Positions 25,213-32,352 of a stretch of DNA of 64,000 nt are shown one piece after another; the first letter of the stretch is position 1, and each line of letters starts with the position of its first letter. Source of the stretch: Caulobacter sp. SL161 (GTDB lineage: Bacteria > Pseudomonadota > Alphaproteobacteria > Caulobacterales > Caulobacteraceae). Location: contig NZ_JAPPRA010000001.1 of the NCBI RefSeq assembly GCF_026672375.1, forward strand, positions 2,914,001 through 2,978,000, written 5' to 3'. The notes under the pieces are model-generated. The model had not been told where the DNA came from. It was given only the letters and a program-made list of their open reading frames with translations, and made no database searches. The translations under genes were made by a program, and so were the position numbers.

Positions 25213-26022
25213 TCAGTGATGGGCGGCGGCGGCGTGCTTGTCCTTGGGCGGCTCGGGGGTCGTCAGCAGCGCCTGCTGGCAGGCGCGCAGTTCGTCGAGG
25301 CACGTCTTGCGATTCCAGAAGTCGGAGAACTCGGCGACCGCCAGGCGGAGCAGCTGGATGTGCTCCTTGTACTCCAGCGGCTTGGGCCCTTCGTCGTGAG
25401 GGTCGTGCTCGCCATGGTCGGGCTTAGTGTCGGTCAGCAGCACGGTCTGCGAGCCGACGATCGTCACGTTGCGGCTCAAGACCTCGACCCCGGCCTTGGC
25501 GGGCGTGGCCTTCGGATCGTCGTGGTGACCACCGCCGGCGTGATCGTGATCCTTGTCGTGCCCCTTGTGGTCATGGCCCTTGCCGTGACCGTGCTTGTCG
25601 CCCTTGCCGTGATCGTCCTTCTTGTCCTCGGGACGCTCGCCCTTCATGGCCTTGTTGAGCAACTCGAAGGTCTTGCCGCACGGGCCGCCGAACGCGAGCA
25701 CCGGGCCTATGCGCAGCTTGACCTCGTCGATCAGGTCCTGGGTCTTGGTGACCAGCTCGCCCGAATGGGCGCTGCTGGCGGCCACGCACTTGGCCTTGAT
25801 GGTCTCGTGGATGATCTTGGGGGTCTCGGCGTGCTTGTCGCCCTTGTCGCCCCGCCCCGTCAGGCGACCGGCGAAGAAGGCCAGGGCGATGATCGCCAGG
25901 CCGGCCAGCACAAGAAGGAAGACCAGCGTCGGATCGAAGACCGGCACAGGTTGATCCACCGGAAATTCTGACTGGTACACCCGACTTCTCCGCCCCACGC
26001 GACGCGCCATTTGATGACGCAC
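25213..26022 (-). CDS. Membrane-anchored His-rich protein, hypothetical
   Basis: The 269-residue protein has one N-terminal membrane segment (about 32 to 52, L-V-F-L-L-V-L-A-G-L) and a long soluble part. Residues about 135 to 170 are dominated by His, Asp, Gly and Lys, with many H-x-H and D-H pairs, and a second His cluster ends the protein. Two Cys pairs (C-A-A and C-G-K around 80 to 115; C-L-D-E-L-R-A-C near 245) are also present. The composition suggests binding of Zn, Ni, Cu or Co. No family is recognised and no transporter gene is adjacent. Confidence 0.65.
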   Translation of the reverse strand: MRHQMARRVGRRSRVYQSEFPVDQPVPVFDPTLVFLLVLAGLAIIALAFFAGRLTGRGDKGDKHAETPKIIHETIKAKCVAASSAHSGELVTKTQDLIDEVKLRIGPVLAFGGPCGKTFELLNKAMKGERPEDKKDDHGKGDKHGHGKGHDHKGHDKDHDHAGGGHHDDPKATPAKAGVEVLSRNVTIVGSQTVLLTDTKPDHGEHDPHDEGPKPLEYKEHIQLLRLAVAEFSDFWNRKTCLDELRACQQALLTTPEPPKDKHAAAAHH

Positions 26023-26030
26023 GATATGGT

Positions 26031-26046
26031 TAACGCAACAGCGTTA
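26031..26046 (-). promoter_or_regulatory. Inverted repeat upstream of the His-rich gene
   Basis: TAACGC (26031 to 26036) and GCGTTA (26041 to 26046) flank AACA, eight bases before the ATG at 26022. It would cover the ribosome-binding region or start-proximal promoter of the His-rich gene. Confidence 0.4.
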
Positions 26047-26066
26047 CGGATGCACGGCCAAGGTGG

Positions 26067-26309
26067 CTAGGACGGGCGAGAAATAATGGCGGAGACCCGC
26101 GCACCGTGCTCGTAGCGCGACGGGCCGCCATAGACTGCGACCTCGCAGAGGATGTCGCCGCCCTCGCCTGCGGCCCAGATATAGCTGCGCTCGACCTCGA
26201 CATGACGACCGGCGGGCGAGATGCCCTCGAAGGTGTCGCCCCAGGGAATCACGCCCTTCAGGTCCTGCCAGCGCAGCGTCATGGCGCGCGAGAGCTCGTC
26301 GCGCGCCAT
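26067..26309 (-). CDS. Hypothetical protein, 80 aa
   Basis: The small soluble protein has alternating charged and aromatic residues (W-Q-D-L-K, then R-S-Y-I-W-A-A-G-E-G) and no membrane segment. It lies 34 bp after the DUF3297 gene on the same strand. The ATG at 26309 has only a weak GAAG upstream, so the start is uncertain. I recognise no family. Confidence 0.5.
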   Translation of the reverse strand: MARDELSRAMTLRWQDLKGVIPWGDTFEGISPAGRHVEVERSYIWAAGEGGDILCEVAVYGGPSRYEHGARVSAIISRPS

Positions 26310-26343
26310 CGCTTCAAGGTCGGGGTCGGAGGTCGACAGAACC

Positions 26344-26592
26344 TCAGCCCTCGGCCGTGTCGCGGAAATAGGCCTCGACCTCGCCCTGGAGCTTGATCGT
26401 CATCGGATTGCCCTTGCGATCCAGGGTCTTGCCGGCCGCGACCCGCACCCACTTCTCGCTGATGCAGTACTCTTCGACATTGGTCTTCTCGACGCCCTTG
26501 AAGCGGATGCCGATGCCGCGTTCCAAAAGGTCAGCATTGTAGTGGGGGCTGTCCGGATTGACGGAGAGGCGGTCGGGGGGCGTGTCGCTCAT
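26344..26592 (-). CDS. DUF3297 family protein
   Basis: The 82-residue product has the conserved core P-D-x-L-S-V-N-P-D-S-P-H-Y near the N-terminus, then G-I-G-I-R-F-K-G-V-E-K-T-N-V-E-E-Y-C-I-S-E-x-W-V, and K-G-N-P-M-T-I-K-L-x-G. This is a short, highly conserved cytosolic family of unknown function common in Proteobacteria. The single Cys is in the conserved E-E-Y-C position. Confidence 0.88.
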   Translation of the reverse strand: MSDTPPDRLSVNPDSPHYNADLLERGIGIRFKGVEKTNVEEYCISEKWVRVAAGKTLDRKGNPMTIKLQGEVEAYFRDTAEG

Positions 26593-26681
26593 GGTCTTCA
26601 GCTTTCGGTGCGGGCCGCGCGGCCCCTGTCTTGGCCGGGGGTGATAGCCACGAAACGCGCAAAGTCCAAATCTTGAAGAAC

Positions 26682-26707
26682 GGGAGCGCTCCCGATGGAG
26701 CGCCCCC
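26682..26707 (-). terminator. Hairpin terminator after the EF-hand gene
   Basis: On the minus strand, a stem built from GCGCTCC/GGAGCGC extended by G/C pairs (11 pairs with one G-U) has a four-base loop. It starts nine bases after the stop of the EF-hand gene and is followed by a partly T-rich stretch. Confidence 0.6.
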
Positions 26708-26715
26708 GCGACGCT

Positions 26716-27183
26716 TCAGGTCGTCTGATCGCTCTTGATCGGATCGGCGGCCGAGACCGCGCCGTCATTGTTGGTGTCGTGGGTCACGAACATCCGCCAG
26801 CCGGAATAGTCGAACTCGGCCTTGGTGATTCCGCCGCTCTTGTCGGTGTCGAGCACGCCAAAACGAATGTCGGTCTGCCGCATCTGGCGCATCCGTTCCT
26901 CGGCCTTCTTCTCCGGCGTCATGTCCGAGGCGGCCAGCTTGGCCTCCAGCCGCGCCTTGAACTCGGCGACGTATTCGGCTTGCGACAGCGCGCCGCTGTT
27001 GTCGGTATCGGTCTTGGCGAACTGGATGGCGCGCGTGGCGGCGTACTCGTCCTTGGTGACGACGCTGTCGCCGTTCTGGTCCTGCTCCTTAATGAAGATG
27101 TCGCGAGCGTGCGAGGCGGCGTGGGCCGCGCCGGCGATCAGGGACACAGCCACGGCGGCGGTCAGGAGAGTGCGGGTCTTCAT
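26716..27183 (-). CDS. Secreted EF-hand protein with four calcium loops
   Basis: I chose the ATG at 27183 (M-K-T-R-T-L-L), which begins a clear signal peptide (cut near A-H-A-A-S). The 155-residue protein carries four EF-hand loops: D-Q-N-G-D-S-V-V-T-K-D-E, D-T-D-N-S-G-A-L-S-Q-A-E, D-T-D-K-S-G-G-I-T-K-A-E and D-T-N-N-D-G-A-V-S-A-A-D. It is likely a periplasmic Ca-binding protein. It lies 14 bp after the DUF4198 gene in the same transcription unit. Confidence 0.85.
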   Translation of the reverse strand: MKTRTLLTAAVAVSLIAGAAHAASHARDIFIKEQDQNGDSVVTKDEYAATRAIQFAKTDTDNSGALSQAEYVAEFKARLEAKLAASDMTPEKKAEERMRQMRQTDIRFGVLDTDKSGGITKAEFDYSGWRMFVTHDTNNDGAVSAADPIKSDQTT

Positions 27184-27197
27184 GACGGGTCTTTCGC

Positions 27198-27983
27198 TCA
27201 ACGGAGGGATTCGAAGGTCAGGGCGTAGGTGAAGCTCTGGCCCGGCTGGCCGGGGGCCCGCGCGGCGACGCGATAGCGCGACTGGATCTGGTAGACGCCC
27301 GACTGATCGACCCGGACGGTGAAGCGGCCGCTGGCGTCGCTCTTCAGCGTCCTGGGCGCCGACTTGGTGTCGGCGTAGCGGTCGTCAGCGCCGTGCAGGG
27401 TGATCGGCTGGCCGGCCACGGGCTTGCCGTCGAACAGCACCTCGAACACGGCGTCCTGGCCGGTGACGATCTTGCTGGGATGGGTCACGGCCCGGAACTC
27501 CAGGCCCTTGCCATGCGGCGCCAAGGCCGCATCGCTGGGCGCGCCGCGCGTGACATAGACGTCGGCCAGGGTCAGGCTCTGCATGTCGATGGCGTCGGCC
27601 GGCGCCTTGGAGCCTTCGAAGAACTCCCACTCGCCCTTGACCAAGGCCGCCTTAGCCACGCGGCCGGCGCGCAGACCGGTGGTGATCCGGTAGGTTCCGG
27701 GCTTCTCGGTCGCGGCTTCAACCAGAGCCAGTTCGCGCGTGTAGACCGGAACCAGGGCGGTGCGGACGCCGTCCGGCCCGATCACGGCGTAACCGTCGGA
27801 CTTCATCGCCACCTCGGGCGTGAAGAAGCTCTCGGTGAAGGCCCCCTGCACCGTGACGACCTTGCGGTCGGACGCATCGAACACCGTCGGCAACAGATAG
27901 GGCGAATGGGCCTGGGCGGCGGGCCCGAGCACGGCGAGCAGGAGCGCGCCGCCTGTCAGGCCGGCGCGAAACGAACGGATCAT
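27198..27983 (-). CDS. Periplasmic DUF4198 protein, probable metal-uptake partner
   Basis: The 261-residue product has a signal peptide ending A-Q-A-H-S, then H-S-P-Y-L-L-P, the typical start of DUF4198 proteins. These are often encoded beside nickel, cobalt or other metal transport genes. The C-terminal half holds an Ig-like module with G-Q-P-I-T-L-H-G and S-D-A-S-G-R-F-T-V. It is divergent from a TonB receptor gene with 162 bp between them and a Fur-like palindrome in the gap. This supports a role in metal or haem acquisition (inference). Confidence 0.8.
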   Translation of the reverse strand: MIRSFRAGLTGGALLLAVLGPAAQAHSPYLLPTVFDASDRKVVTVQGAFTESFFTPEVAMKSDGYAVIGPDGVRTALVPVYTRELALVEAATEKPGTYRITTGLRAGRVAKAALVKGEWEFFEGSKAPADAIDMQSLTLADVYVTRGAPSDAALAPHGKGLEFRAVTHPSKIVTGQDAVFEVLFDGKPVAGQPITLHGADDRYADTKSAPRTLKSDASGRFTVRVDQSGVYQIQSRYRVAARAPGQPGQSFTYALTFESLR

Positions 27984-28033
27984 TGGACAAACCCCAAGCG
28001 CCGCATCGGCTGCGGCGGCTCCGCTTTATTGCG

Positions 28034-28052
28034 ATTGCTTCTGAGAATCAAT
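28034..28052. promoter_or_regulatory. Fur/Irr-like 19-bp palindrome in a divergent promoter
   Basis: ATTGCTTCTGAGAATCAAT is self-complementary at 16 of 19 positions, and the right half GAATCAAT resembles Fur-box halves. It lies 51 bp from the DUF4198 start and 94 bp from the TonB receptor start, in an AT-rich patch. Iron control of both transcripts is likely but not proven. Confidence 0.55.
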
Positions 28053-28145
28053 ATTAATTAGCTTGACCTCCCCCCTCGCCGGCTTTAGGCCCCTCGACGC
28101 CAGTTGCGAGCTATTCGCATGTTTTAGTGTTTAGAGGGGATCTCG

Positions 28146-30347
28146 ATGTCGCGCCTGAAACTCGCCGCCGTCGCCGCTGCTTCCACCGCCGTTCTGATGG
28201 CCACGGCCGCCCGCGCCGACGACGTCAAACCCGAAGCCGACGCCGTCGAGGTCGACAAGGTCACCGTCACCGCAACGCGCTCGGAGAAGGCCCTCTCCAA
28301 GGCGCCGGCCAGCGTCACCGTCATCTCCGGCCAAGAGATCGAGGACGGCTTGATCAAGGACATCAAGGACCTGGTCCGCGACGAGCCGGGCGTGTCCGTC
28401 CGCAGCGCCCCGGCGCGTTTCACCACCGCCGGCGCCTCGACGGGCCGTGACGGAAACGCCGGTTTCAACATCCGCGGCCTGGAAGGCAACCGCGTGCTGA
28501 TCGTCGTGGACGGCGTGCGCGTGCCCGACAGCTTCGCCTTCGGCGCCCAGTCGGTCGGTCGTGGCGACCATGTCGACCTCGACACGCTGAAGTCCGTGGA
28601 GATCGTCCGGGGCCCCGCCTCGGCGCTGTATGGCTCCGACGGCTTGGCCGGGTCGGTCAGCTTCATCACCAAGGATCCGTCCGACATCGTCAAGGCCGGC
28701 AGAAAGTTCGCGGGCCGGGCGCGCGTCGGCTACGCCTCGGCCGATCAGAGCTGGACCGAGAGTGTTCTGCTGGCGGCCCAGTCCGGCCGCTGGGAAGGCC
28801 TGCTGACCTATACCCGCCGCGACGGCGAGGGTCAGAAGACCGCCGGGACCAACAATTCGGCCGACACAGACCGCACCACCGCCAATCCGGAGGACAATCA
28901 GTCCAACGCCATCCTGGGCAAGCTGATCTACAGCCCCAATGACAACAACCGCATCCGCCTGACGGTCGATCACCTGGACCGCGACGTCGACTGGACGGTG
29001 CTCTCGGCGATCGCCAAGCCGCCTCTGGCCGCGACGAGCGTCGTCGGCATGACCGCCTTCGACAAGGTCAAGCGCGACCGCGTCAGCCTCGATCACCGCT
29101 TCGACGGCGGCCAGGGCCTGATCGACACGGCGCAAACCACGCTCTACTGGCAAAAGAGTACGACTCGGCAGTTCTCGGCCGAAGACCGCAACACCGCCGC
29201 TGACCGCACGCGGGACGCCACGTTCAACAACCGCGTATTTGGCGGCAGCGTCGAACTCCACAGCCGCTTCGACCAGGGCGCGGTGACGCATGACGTGGTC
29301 TGGGGCGGCGACGCGTCGATCACGCGCCAGAGCGGCACGCGCGACGGCACGGTTCCGCCCGTCGGCGAGTCGTTCCCGGCCAAGGCCTTCCCGACCACCG
29401 ACTTCACCCTGGGCGGACTCTACGTCCAGGACGAGATCACGGTCGGTCGCCTGACGCTCTATCCTGCACTGCGCTTCGACTACTACAAGCTCGATCCCAA
29501 GGCCGACCCGCTGTTCCACGCCTCGGCCGCCGGCCAGAGCGACTCGCACCTGTCGCCCAAGCTGGGCCTTGTGTGGGAAGCCAGCGACGTCGTCACCGTG
29601 TTCGCCAACGCCGCGACGGGCTTCAAGGCCCCGTCGCCCTCGCAGGTGAACACCGGCTTCTCCAATCCGGTCTCAAACTACCAATCGATCTCGAATCCTG
29701 ACCTCAAGCCGGAAACCAGCCGCACGCTGGAGGCCGGCCTTCGGCTGGCGCAGGGACGCTGGCGAGCCTCGGTGGCCGGCTTCACCGGCGAGTACGACGA
29801 CTTCATCGAGCAGGTTCAGGTCGGCGGGAACTTCACCGCCGCCAGCCCGGCCGTCTACCAGTATGTGAACCTGTCGGGTGTGACGATCAGCGGCGCGGAA
29901 GCCAAGGGCAGCGTCGATCTGGGCGGCGGCTTCACCGCCCGCGCCGGGGTCGCCTACGCCAAGGGCTCGTCGAAGGCGAACGGCGTCACCACGCCCCTGG
30001 TCTCGATCGATCCGGTCAAGATCACGGGCGGTGTGGCCTATCGCGCACCGTCGGGACGTTTCGGCGGCGATCTCGCCGTCATTCACGCCGACCGCAAATC
30101 GGCCAGCCGCGCGGGCGTCACCTGCGCCGGCGGTTGCTTCATCCCGGCGGCCTTCACCGTCGCCGACGCCACGGCCTGGTGGGCCGTGACCGACACCGTC
30201 ACCGTGCGTGCAGGCGTCTTCAACCTGACGGACGAGAAATACTGGTGGTGGAGCGACGTCCGCGGCCTCTCGAACACCTCGACGGTCAAGGACGCCTACA
30301 GCCAGCCTGGCCGGAACTACAGCGTGTCCCTGGCGCTGAAATTCTGA
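28146..30347 (+). CDS. TonB-dependent outer-membrane receptor, haem/haemoglobin type
   Basis: The 733-residue product has a signal peptide (A-R-A cut near 24), then a TonB-box-like D-K-V-T-V-T-A and a plug domain (about 45 to 170). The plug has N-I-R-G-L-E-G-N-R-V-L-I-V-V-D-G-V-R, then S-V-E-I-V-R-G-P-A-S-A-L-Y-G-S-D-G-L-A-G. The 22-strand barrel follows and ends in aromatic F. The G-V-R-x-P-D segment and the plug pattern are typical of haem/haemoglobin receptors of the HmuR/HutA type, but siderophore or metal ligands remain possible. A Fur-like site upstream and the divergent DUF4198 gene fit metal uptake. Confidence 0.85.
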   Translation: MSRLKLAAVAAASTAVLMATAARADDVKPEADAVEVDKVTVTATRSEKALSKAPASVTVISGQEIEDGLIKDIKDLVRDEPGVSVRSAPARFTTAGASTGRDGNAGFNIRGLEGNRVLIVVDGVRVPDSFAFGAQSVGRGDHVDLDTLKSVEIVRGPASALYGSDGLAGSVSFITKDPSDIVKAGRKFAGRARVGYASADQSWTESVLLAAQSGRWEGLLTYTRRDGEGQKTAGTNNSADTDRTTANPEDNQSNAILGKLIYSPNDNNRIRLTVDHLDRDVDWTVLSAIAKPPLAATSVVGMTAFDKVKRDRVSLDHRFDGGQGLIDTAQTTLYWQKSTTRQFSAEDRNTAADRTRDATFNNRVFGGSVELHSRFDQGAVTHDVVWGGDASITRQSGTRDGTVPPVGESFPAKAFPTTDFTLGGLYVQDEITVGRLTLYPALRFDYYKLDPKADPLFHASAAGQSDSHLSPKLGLVWEASDVVTVFANAATGFKAPSPSQVNTGFSNPVSNYQSISNPDLKPETSRTLEAGLRLAQGRWRASVAGFTGEYDDFIEQVQVGGNFTAASPAVYQYVNLSGVTISGAEAKGSVDLGGGFTARAGVAYAKGSSKANGVTTPLVSIDPVKITGGVAYRAPSGRFGGDLAVIHADRKSASRAGVTCAGGCFIPAAFTVADATAWWAVTDTVTVRAGVFNLTDEKYWWWSDVRGLSNTSTVKDAYSQPGRNYSVSLALKF

Positions 30348-30358
30348 TCAGGCGGAGC

Positions 30359-30388
30359 GGCGCGCGCGGGCGGGAAGCCGCGCGCGCC
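30359..30388 (+). terminator. Strong GC hairpin downstream of the TonB receptor
   Basis: GGCGCGCGCGG (30359 to 30369) and CCGCGCGCGCC (30378 to 30388) form an 11-bp perfect stem with an 8-base loop, 12 bases after the receptor stop. Only a weak T content follows, so it may act as a 3' stabiliser as much as a terminator. Confidence 0.5.
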
Positions 30389-30453
30389 GACATCCTTGCG
30401 GACAAGCGCCTCCGCCCCTGCTAGCAAGGCGCGGTCACGACATCGGAGTTCGC

Positions 30454-31062
30454 ATGCTGCGTCGCCTCTACGACTGGGTCATGGGCCTAGCCGCCTCCCG
30501 TCACGCCTCCAAGAGCCTGTTCGCCGTCTCGTTCGCCGAGAGCTCGTTCTTTCCCATCCCGCCGGATGTGATGCTGGCGCCGATGTGCTTGGCCAAGCCC
30601 GAGAAGGCCTGGCGCTACGCCGCGCTCTGCACGCTGGCCTCGGTGCTGGGCGGCGTTCTCGGCTATGCGATCGGCTTCTTCCTGCAGGACCTCGGCATCT
30701 GGATGATGAAGGTCACCGGCCACGCCGGCGGGCTGGAAGAATTCCAGTGCTGGTATGGCAAGTACGGTGTCTGGGTGATCCTGGCCAAGGGCCTGACGCC
30801 GATCCCCTACAAGCTGGTGACGGTCGCCTCCGGTCTGGCGGCCTTCAGCTTCCCGATGTTCATCATCGCCTCGGTCATCACGCGCGGCGCCCGGTTCTTC
30901 CTGGTGGCCTTCGTGGTCAAGAAGTTCGGCCCGGCCCTGCTGCCGGTGATCGAGCGCCGTCTGGCGCTCTTCGCCGGAATTTTGATCGCGCTCCTTGTCA
31001 TCGGCCTCGCCGCCAGCCACCTCCTGGGCGGAAGTGGAGACGCCGGAGCCTGCGTGGCATGA
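30454..31062 (+). CDS. YqaA-type DedA/SNARE-associated membrane protein
   Basis: The 202-residue protein has four to five membrane helices. It shows the YqaA-branch motifs F-A-E-S-S-F-F-P-I-P-P-D near residue 30 and K-G-L-T-P-I-P-Y-K near 113, which form the re-entrant loops of the DedA superfamily. Members transport polyprenyl or phospholipid carriers across the inner membrane, and their loss affects envelope integrity. The stop overlaps the dsbB start (ATGA). Confidence 0.85.
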   Translation: MLRRLYDWVMGLAASRHASKSLFAVSFAESSFFPIPPDVMLAPMCLAKPEKAWRYAALCTLASVLGGVLGYAIGFFLQDLGIWMMKVTGHAGGLEEFQCWYGKYGVWVILAKGLTPIPYKLVTVASGLAAFSFPMFIIASVITRGARFFLVAFVVKKFGPALLPVIERRLALFAGILIALLVIGLAASHLLGGSGDAGACVA

Positions 31063-31688
31063 CGAACGACGACCCGAAGGTCGAGAAGGCTGGTCCGATC
31101 AGCGGGCTTGAGCCGCAAGCCACGCCCGTGCGCGGCCCGGCGCCGGTCGAGGCGCCCGCGCCGTCGCTCGTGGACCGTACTGTCGACGTCGTGACCCGGC
31201 ACTGGCCGCTGATCGCGCTGCTGTCGAGCGCGCTTTTGCTGGCCATCGCCCACGCCTTCGAAAAGTTCGGCGGCCTCGCGCCCTGTCACCTGTGCCTGAA
31301 GCAACGCGAAGTCTATTGGGTCGCAGGGACGGTCGGTCTGATCGGACTTGTCCTGCAGCGCACGCCGCTCTGGCCGCGTCTTCGTACGCCCGCTCTTTTG
31401 CTGTTGGGCGCGATCTTCCTCTACGGCGCGGGCCTGGCGGCCTATCACGCCGGCGCCGAGTGGAAGTGGTGGCCGGGCCCCAAGACCTGCTCGGGCGGCG
31501 ATGCTGCGGCGGCTTCAAACCTCGAGGCGATGCTGAAGGGCACGGCCGACATCAAGCCCCCGGCCTGCGACAAGGCCGCCTGGGTGTTCCTCGGCCTGTC
31601 CATGGCCGGCTGGAACGTGCTGATCTCGCTGAAGCTGGCCGCTTGGTCCTTCCTGGCGGCGTTCCGCAAGTCGGAGACCCTCGCATGA
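31059..31688 (+). CDS. dsbB: Disulfide bond formation protein DsbB
   Basis: The ATG at 31059 overlaps the previous stop. The 209-residue protein starts with a hydrophilic extension of about 45 residues, then has four membrane helices. The first Cys pair is C-H-L-C (76 and 79), the Cys-x-x-Cys that passes electrons to ubiquinone. The second pair lies in the periplasmic loop (T-C-S-G-G and P-A-C-D), which reoxidises DsbA. The N-terminal extension is unusual compared with the E. coli protein. It is coupled by ATGA to coq7, a ubiquinone biosynthesis gene. Confidence 0.9.
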   Translation: MTNDDPKVEKAGPISGLEPQATPVRGPAPVEAPAPSLVDRTVDVVTRHWPLIALLSSALLLAIAHAFEKFGGLAPCHLCLKQREVYWVAGTVGLIGLVLQRTPLWPRLRTPALLLLGAIFLYGAGLAAYHAGAEWKWWPGPKTCSGGDAAAASNLEAMLKGTADIKPPACDKAAWVFLGLSMAGWNVLISLKLAAWSFLAAFRKSETLA

Positions 31689-32245
31689 GCCGCGCTGTCC
31701 CCCCGCGTCCTGGCGCGGCCGCGTCAAAGGCGCGTCTGGCCGAGATCCTGCGCGTCGACCAGGCCGGCAAGCTGGCGGCCGTCCACATCTATCGCGGCCA
31801 GGCGGCGGTCATGCGCGCCGCGCCCGGGCGCGAGCGCATCGCCGACCAACTGCGCGAGATGGAAGGGCACGAGCAGGTCCACCTGACCCGCTTCAACGAA
31901 CTGCTGACCGAGCGCGGCGTGCGTCCGACCCTGATGTCGCCGATCTGGCGCGCGGCCGCCTTCGCCCTGGGCGCGGGCACCGCCCTGCTGGGCGACAAGG
32001 CCGCCCATGCCTGCACCGAGGCCGTCGAGACGGTGATCGAAAAGCACTATGCGGGCCAGATCGAGGAACTGAAGGATCGCGACCCCGCGCTGGCCGCCGA
32101 ACTCAGCCAATTCCGCGACGACGAACTGGCTCACCGCGACCTCGCGGTCGAGGAAGGCGCGCACGAGGCGACGGCCTACCCGCTTCTGACGACGGTCATC
32201 CAGGCCGGCTGCCGGGCGGCGATCAAGATCAGCGAGAAGATCTGA
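31685..32245 (+). CDS. coq7: COQ7-type demethoxyubiquinone hydroxylase
   Basis: The 186-residue protein is a ferritin-like di-iron protein of the COQ7 family, which adds the C6 hydroxyl in ubiquinone synthesis. Visible ligand motifs are E-x-x-H in H-E-Q-V-H (Glu63, His66), A-V-E-T near 115, and D-E-L-A-H near 145. The expected first ligand, Glu in the family motif V-D-x-A-G-E, is Lys29 here (V-D-Q-A-G-K). All later motifs and the N-E-L-L segment are intact, so the gene does not look decayed. It ends the YqaA-dsbB-coq7 unit. Confidence 0.88.
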   Translation: MSRAVPPRPGAAASKARLAEILRVDQAGKLAAVHIYRGQAAVMRAAPGRERIADQLREMEGHEQVHLTRFNELLTERGVRPTLMSPIWRAAAFALGAGTALLGDKAAHACTEAVETVIEKHYAGQIEELKDRDPALAAELSQFRDDELAHRDLAVEEGAHEATAYPLLTTVIQAGCRAAIKISEKI

Positions 32246-32352
32246 CGCGCCCCGCGCGCGTTTCGACTCCATTTTCTTGGCCGGATGCTTGGCGTCTCGG
32301 GCGCGCGCGCCTACCGATACCCTCCTGATCGTCCGGGTTGGGGAGTCGTTCA

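Noticed and set aside
28131..29549. 472-codon minus-strand open frame
   Set aside because: Antisense to the TonB receptor, whose plug motifs are unambiguous.
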